In this document: positions 62,113 to 64,000 of the stretch, piece by piece
How positions within the stretch are numbered: the first letter of the stretch is position 1
Layout: every line of letters starts with the position of its first letter
Assembly (NCBI GenBank): GCA_019117005.1
Contig: DXAO01000014.1
Span: 62,001 to 126,000 of the forward strand
Source: Candidatus Collinsella stercoripullorum
GTDB taxonomy: Bacteria; Actinomycetota; Coriobacteriia; Coriobacteriales; Coriobacteriaceae
Direction of reading: 5' to 3'
Length of the DNA: 64,000 nt
Translations under genes and position numbers: made by a program
The notes under the pieces: model-generated
What the model saw: the letters and a program-made list of their open reading frames with translations, nothing else
The model's database searches: none
What the model was told of the DNA's origin: nothing

Positions 62113-64000
62113 TCAGCTCGGGTCGGGGCGCCTGTGTGCGGTCGCCGCAACGGCGATGCCTCCGGCGGCGGTCGCTGCGAGCAACAGCGCGATCGGGAGG
62201 ACGGCCGTCTGATCGAGCAGGGGGACGACCGTCAGGGGGACTTGGACCACCTCGTCCTCGTCATGGTCTTCCAGGCGGTCCCCGCCGCCGTTGCGGTACA
62301 GGTCGAGGCGGGCTCGGTTGACGAGCTCGACGCCGTCGCGAAAGGAGCCGGTGACCCTCAGGTGCAAGACCGCGGGGGAGAGCTCTCCGGCCTGCGGGTC
62401 ATCGCCCACGGGTTCCCCCTCATGTTCGCCGGGGATATCGTCCAGGTCGTCATGCGGGTCTTTCAGGTTTTCACGGTCCCATGACCCCTCGCGCGTGGTG
62501 AATCCCTCCTCGACCCTTCCGTACTCGAAGCGCACCGCCACGACGCGCTCATCTTCGAGCAGTCCGAGGTCCGCGACCTCAAGGTCCCGAGGCTCCGTCG
62601 TGCTGACATCGCGCTTCCACAGCCGCCATCCCGTGTAGTCGAGGACCCGCCCGTCGCCACCGATCTGATCGGTGACCGACGGGTCGCGCAGCCAGGGGTT
62701 TTCATGGCCATCGTCCAGCGTCGCGTTCGCGTCGGACTGCTCGGGGTCGGCGTCCTGCCGGTTCGTGCGGTACCACACGTTCATCTTGCCGTCGAAGTCT
62801 CCGCGTGCGCGCGGGGTCGTGATCCCCTCGAGCTCCGCAAAACCCTGTTCGGCTCCGTCGATCTCATCGGTCATGGTGAACTCGTCGACCCATGTCGAGC
62901 TCGTGTTGCGCAGGTCGATGCTGTAATCGTATCGCCCTTCCGCGGAGACGCTCACCGATGCGGTGTTCCGCCCGTCGCCGTTCTCGCTCGTATCCGATGC
63001 GACGGGGTCGGCGATCTCCTGCCGCTTGTCCACCTCTCCCGACACCTCGACGGGCTCGTCGTACATGGTGACCGTCTGCACATCCCCGGTCTCCTCGACG
63101 GTGAACTCGACTGCCGTCGCCTGATCGTAGGTGCGCGGGGTGATGAGCTCGACGAGCGTGTAGGTTCCCGGTTCGAGCATCTCGATGCGATGGGGCTCAC
63201 TGCCCGAGGTCCACGACTCGATCATGTCGCCGTGCTCATCGATGATGGCGAGCTGCGCTCCCGGAAGCTCCTCCTCGTCAGTGATGTCGCGCTTCGAGAT
63301 ATCGACCTTCGTGACGTCGTCCTCGACGGTGATCGTGGTGTGCCCTGCTCCGTCGACCGTGCCGTCATCCGCGACATGGAACTCGACGACCGCGTCGTTC
63401 ACCAGATATCCCGCAGGGGCCTCGACCTCGCGCAGGCGGTAGGTGCCCGCCTCCAGGTGCCCGAACCGTATCCTCCCCTCATCGTCGGTCGTGTAGCGCT
63501 CCGTTTCCCCGTCTTGCCGCTTCTCACGGGGACCGGGGTCCTCCTTCACGCGCTCCAGCTCGAAGACGGCGCCGGGAACCGCGACCCCCTCTGCCCCGAG
63601 CCTGGTCTTCTCGATATCGACCCGCGTCGGTTCGTCGCTCGCCTCGACACGCGCCTCCACCACGGGCGTCTGCCGGTCCTCGTAGGAAAGGGTGAACGTC
63701 CTCGGTGTGGGATCGAGCATGTGGCCGGCGGGCGGTTCGGTCTCCACGAAGGCGTATATCGCGCTCCCGTCTCCCAAAGGAAGCTCGGAGGTCGTCGCGG
63801 TGCCGTCCTTGCCGGTGGTCACATGGTCGAGCACCTCCCCGGAACCCGCCTGGAGGGAACCGGTGGGGGAGTAGATGTCCTCCTGCGCCACGACGTCGTA
63901 TTCCGCGCCTTTCAGGGTCTTCCCGTCCTCCGAGCAGGTCTTGACGATCGTCGCCCTGCCCTTCGCAGCCTCGTTCTCGACGGAGATCACGGTGATGGGT
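62113..64000 (-). CDS. Cna_B-repeat surface protein, N-terminus outside the window
   Basis: The visible part has about 629 aa and the frame is still open at the window end. At least three prealbumin-like/Cna_B units are seen (KGAEYDVVAQED..., VPGAVFELERV..., LPGAQLAIIDEHG...), each with a K and a GTYxLxEx(E/I)xP motif. Then comes an Asp/Glu-rich non-repeat domain, and a C-terminus with hydrophobic AVLPIALLLAATAAGGIAVAAT and RRPDPS. No LPxTG is present; PLLDQTA is the only candidate before the hydrophobic stretch. The adjacent class B sortase suggests a non-standard sorting motif. It is a likely adhesin or pilus subunit. Confidence 0.8.
   Translation of the reverse strand, partial: PITVISVENEAAKGRATIVKTCSEDGKTLKGAEYDVVAQEDIYSPTGSLQAGSGEVLDHVTTGKDGTATTSELPLGDGSAIYAFVETEPPAGHMLDPTPRTFTLSYEDRQTPVVEARVEASDEPTRVDIEKTRLGAEGVAVPGAVFELERVKEDPGPREKRQDGETERYTTDDEGRIRFGHLEAGTYRLREVEAPAGYLVNDAVVEFHVADDGTVDGAGHTTITVEDDVTKVDISKRDITDEEELPGAQLAIIDEHGDMIESWTSGSEPHRIEMLEPGTYTLVELITPRTYDQATAVEFTVEETGDVQTVTMYDEPVEVSGEVDKRQEIADPVASDTSENGDGRNTASVSVSAEGRYDYSIDLRNTSSTWVDEFTMTDEIDGAEQGFAELEGITTPRARGDFDGKMNVWYRTNRQDADPEQSDANATLDDGHENPWLRDPSVTDQIGGDGRVLDYTGWRLWKRDVSTTEPRDLEVADLGLLEDERVVAVRFEYGRVEEGFTTREGSWDRENLKDPHDDLDDIPGEHEGEPVGDDPQAGELSPAVLHLRVTGSFRDGVELVNRARLDLYRNGGGDRLEDHDEDEVVQVPLTVVPLLDQTAVLPIALLLAATAAGGIAVAATAHRRPDPS

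Overview
The window looks like a high-GC Coriobacteriia chromosome, close to Collinsella. That placement is an inference from protein style, the GC-rich codon use and the gene order around dnaA; no database search was run. The replication origin lies inside the window. Left of about 42.6 kb the core genes run on the minus strand: GHKL ATPase, dnaA, dnaN, recF, DUF721/dciA, gyrB, gyrA. To the right they run on the plus strand: rpmH, rnpA, yidD, yidC, jag, rsmG, parA, parB, with three parS sites before parA. DnaA-box-like nonamers sit on both sides of dnaA, which suggests a bipartite origin.

Layout. 0-1.2 kb: end-truncated ABC ATPase/permease. 1.2-2.2 kb: IS3-like OrfA remnant among GC-rich palindromes. 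2.3-10.9 kb: giant vWA plus FctA/Spy0128-repeat sortase-anchored adhesin, whose signal peptide is split from the body by two out-of-frame poly-G tracts. 11.4-17.4 kb: rlmD, a membrane-anchored class 3 lipase, FmdE-like, PHP hydrolase and aminotransferase genes. 17.5-22 kb: tilS-hpt-ftsH operon, with a perfect 30-bp inverted repeat inside tilS. 22.2-27.5 kb: WalJ-like MBL hydrolase, hsp20, a tail-anchored protein, cysteine desulfurase, phosphoglucomutase. 27.5-29.2 kb: 1.7 kb of gene-free repeat DNA (27-bp minisatellite, cruciform-forming palindromes). 29.2-31 kb: HTH/coiled-coil protein, a duplicated tRNA-Ala 3' end, tRNA-Ala, tRNA-Ile, DUF151 nuclease. 31.3-49 kb: origin region. 49.2-56.4 kb: rlmN, ddl, an exonuclease-DinG fusion, and a PafBC-like pair of WYL regulators. 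56.8-60.4 kb: M28-like membrane protein with about 800 disordered residues inserted and altered active-site motifs. 60.7-64 kb: glutaredoxin-like protein, small membrane protein, class B sortase and its Cna_B substrate, which runs off the window.

How the genes work together. The origin cluster holds initiation (dnaA), clamp (dnaN), gap repair (recF), a helicase-loader candidate (DUF721), supercoiling (gyrBA), membrane protein insertion (yidC, yidD, jag), RNA processing (rnpA) and segregation (parABS). The uncharacterised GHKL-ATPase/winged-helix protein is the first gene of the dnaA operon and so a candidate regulator of it. The two surface loci (giant adhesin; Cna_B protein plus sortase) fit a host-associated lifestyle. 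The main novelties are the double poly-G switch, the in-gene palindrome in tilS, the dnaA-linked ATPase, the split M28-like protein and the repeat island at 27.5-29.2 kb.
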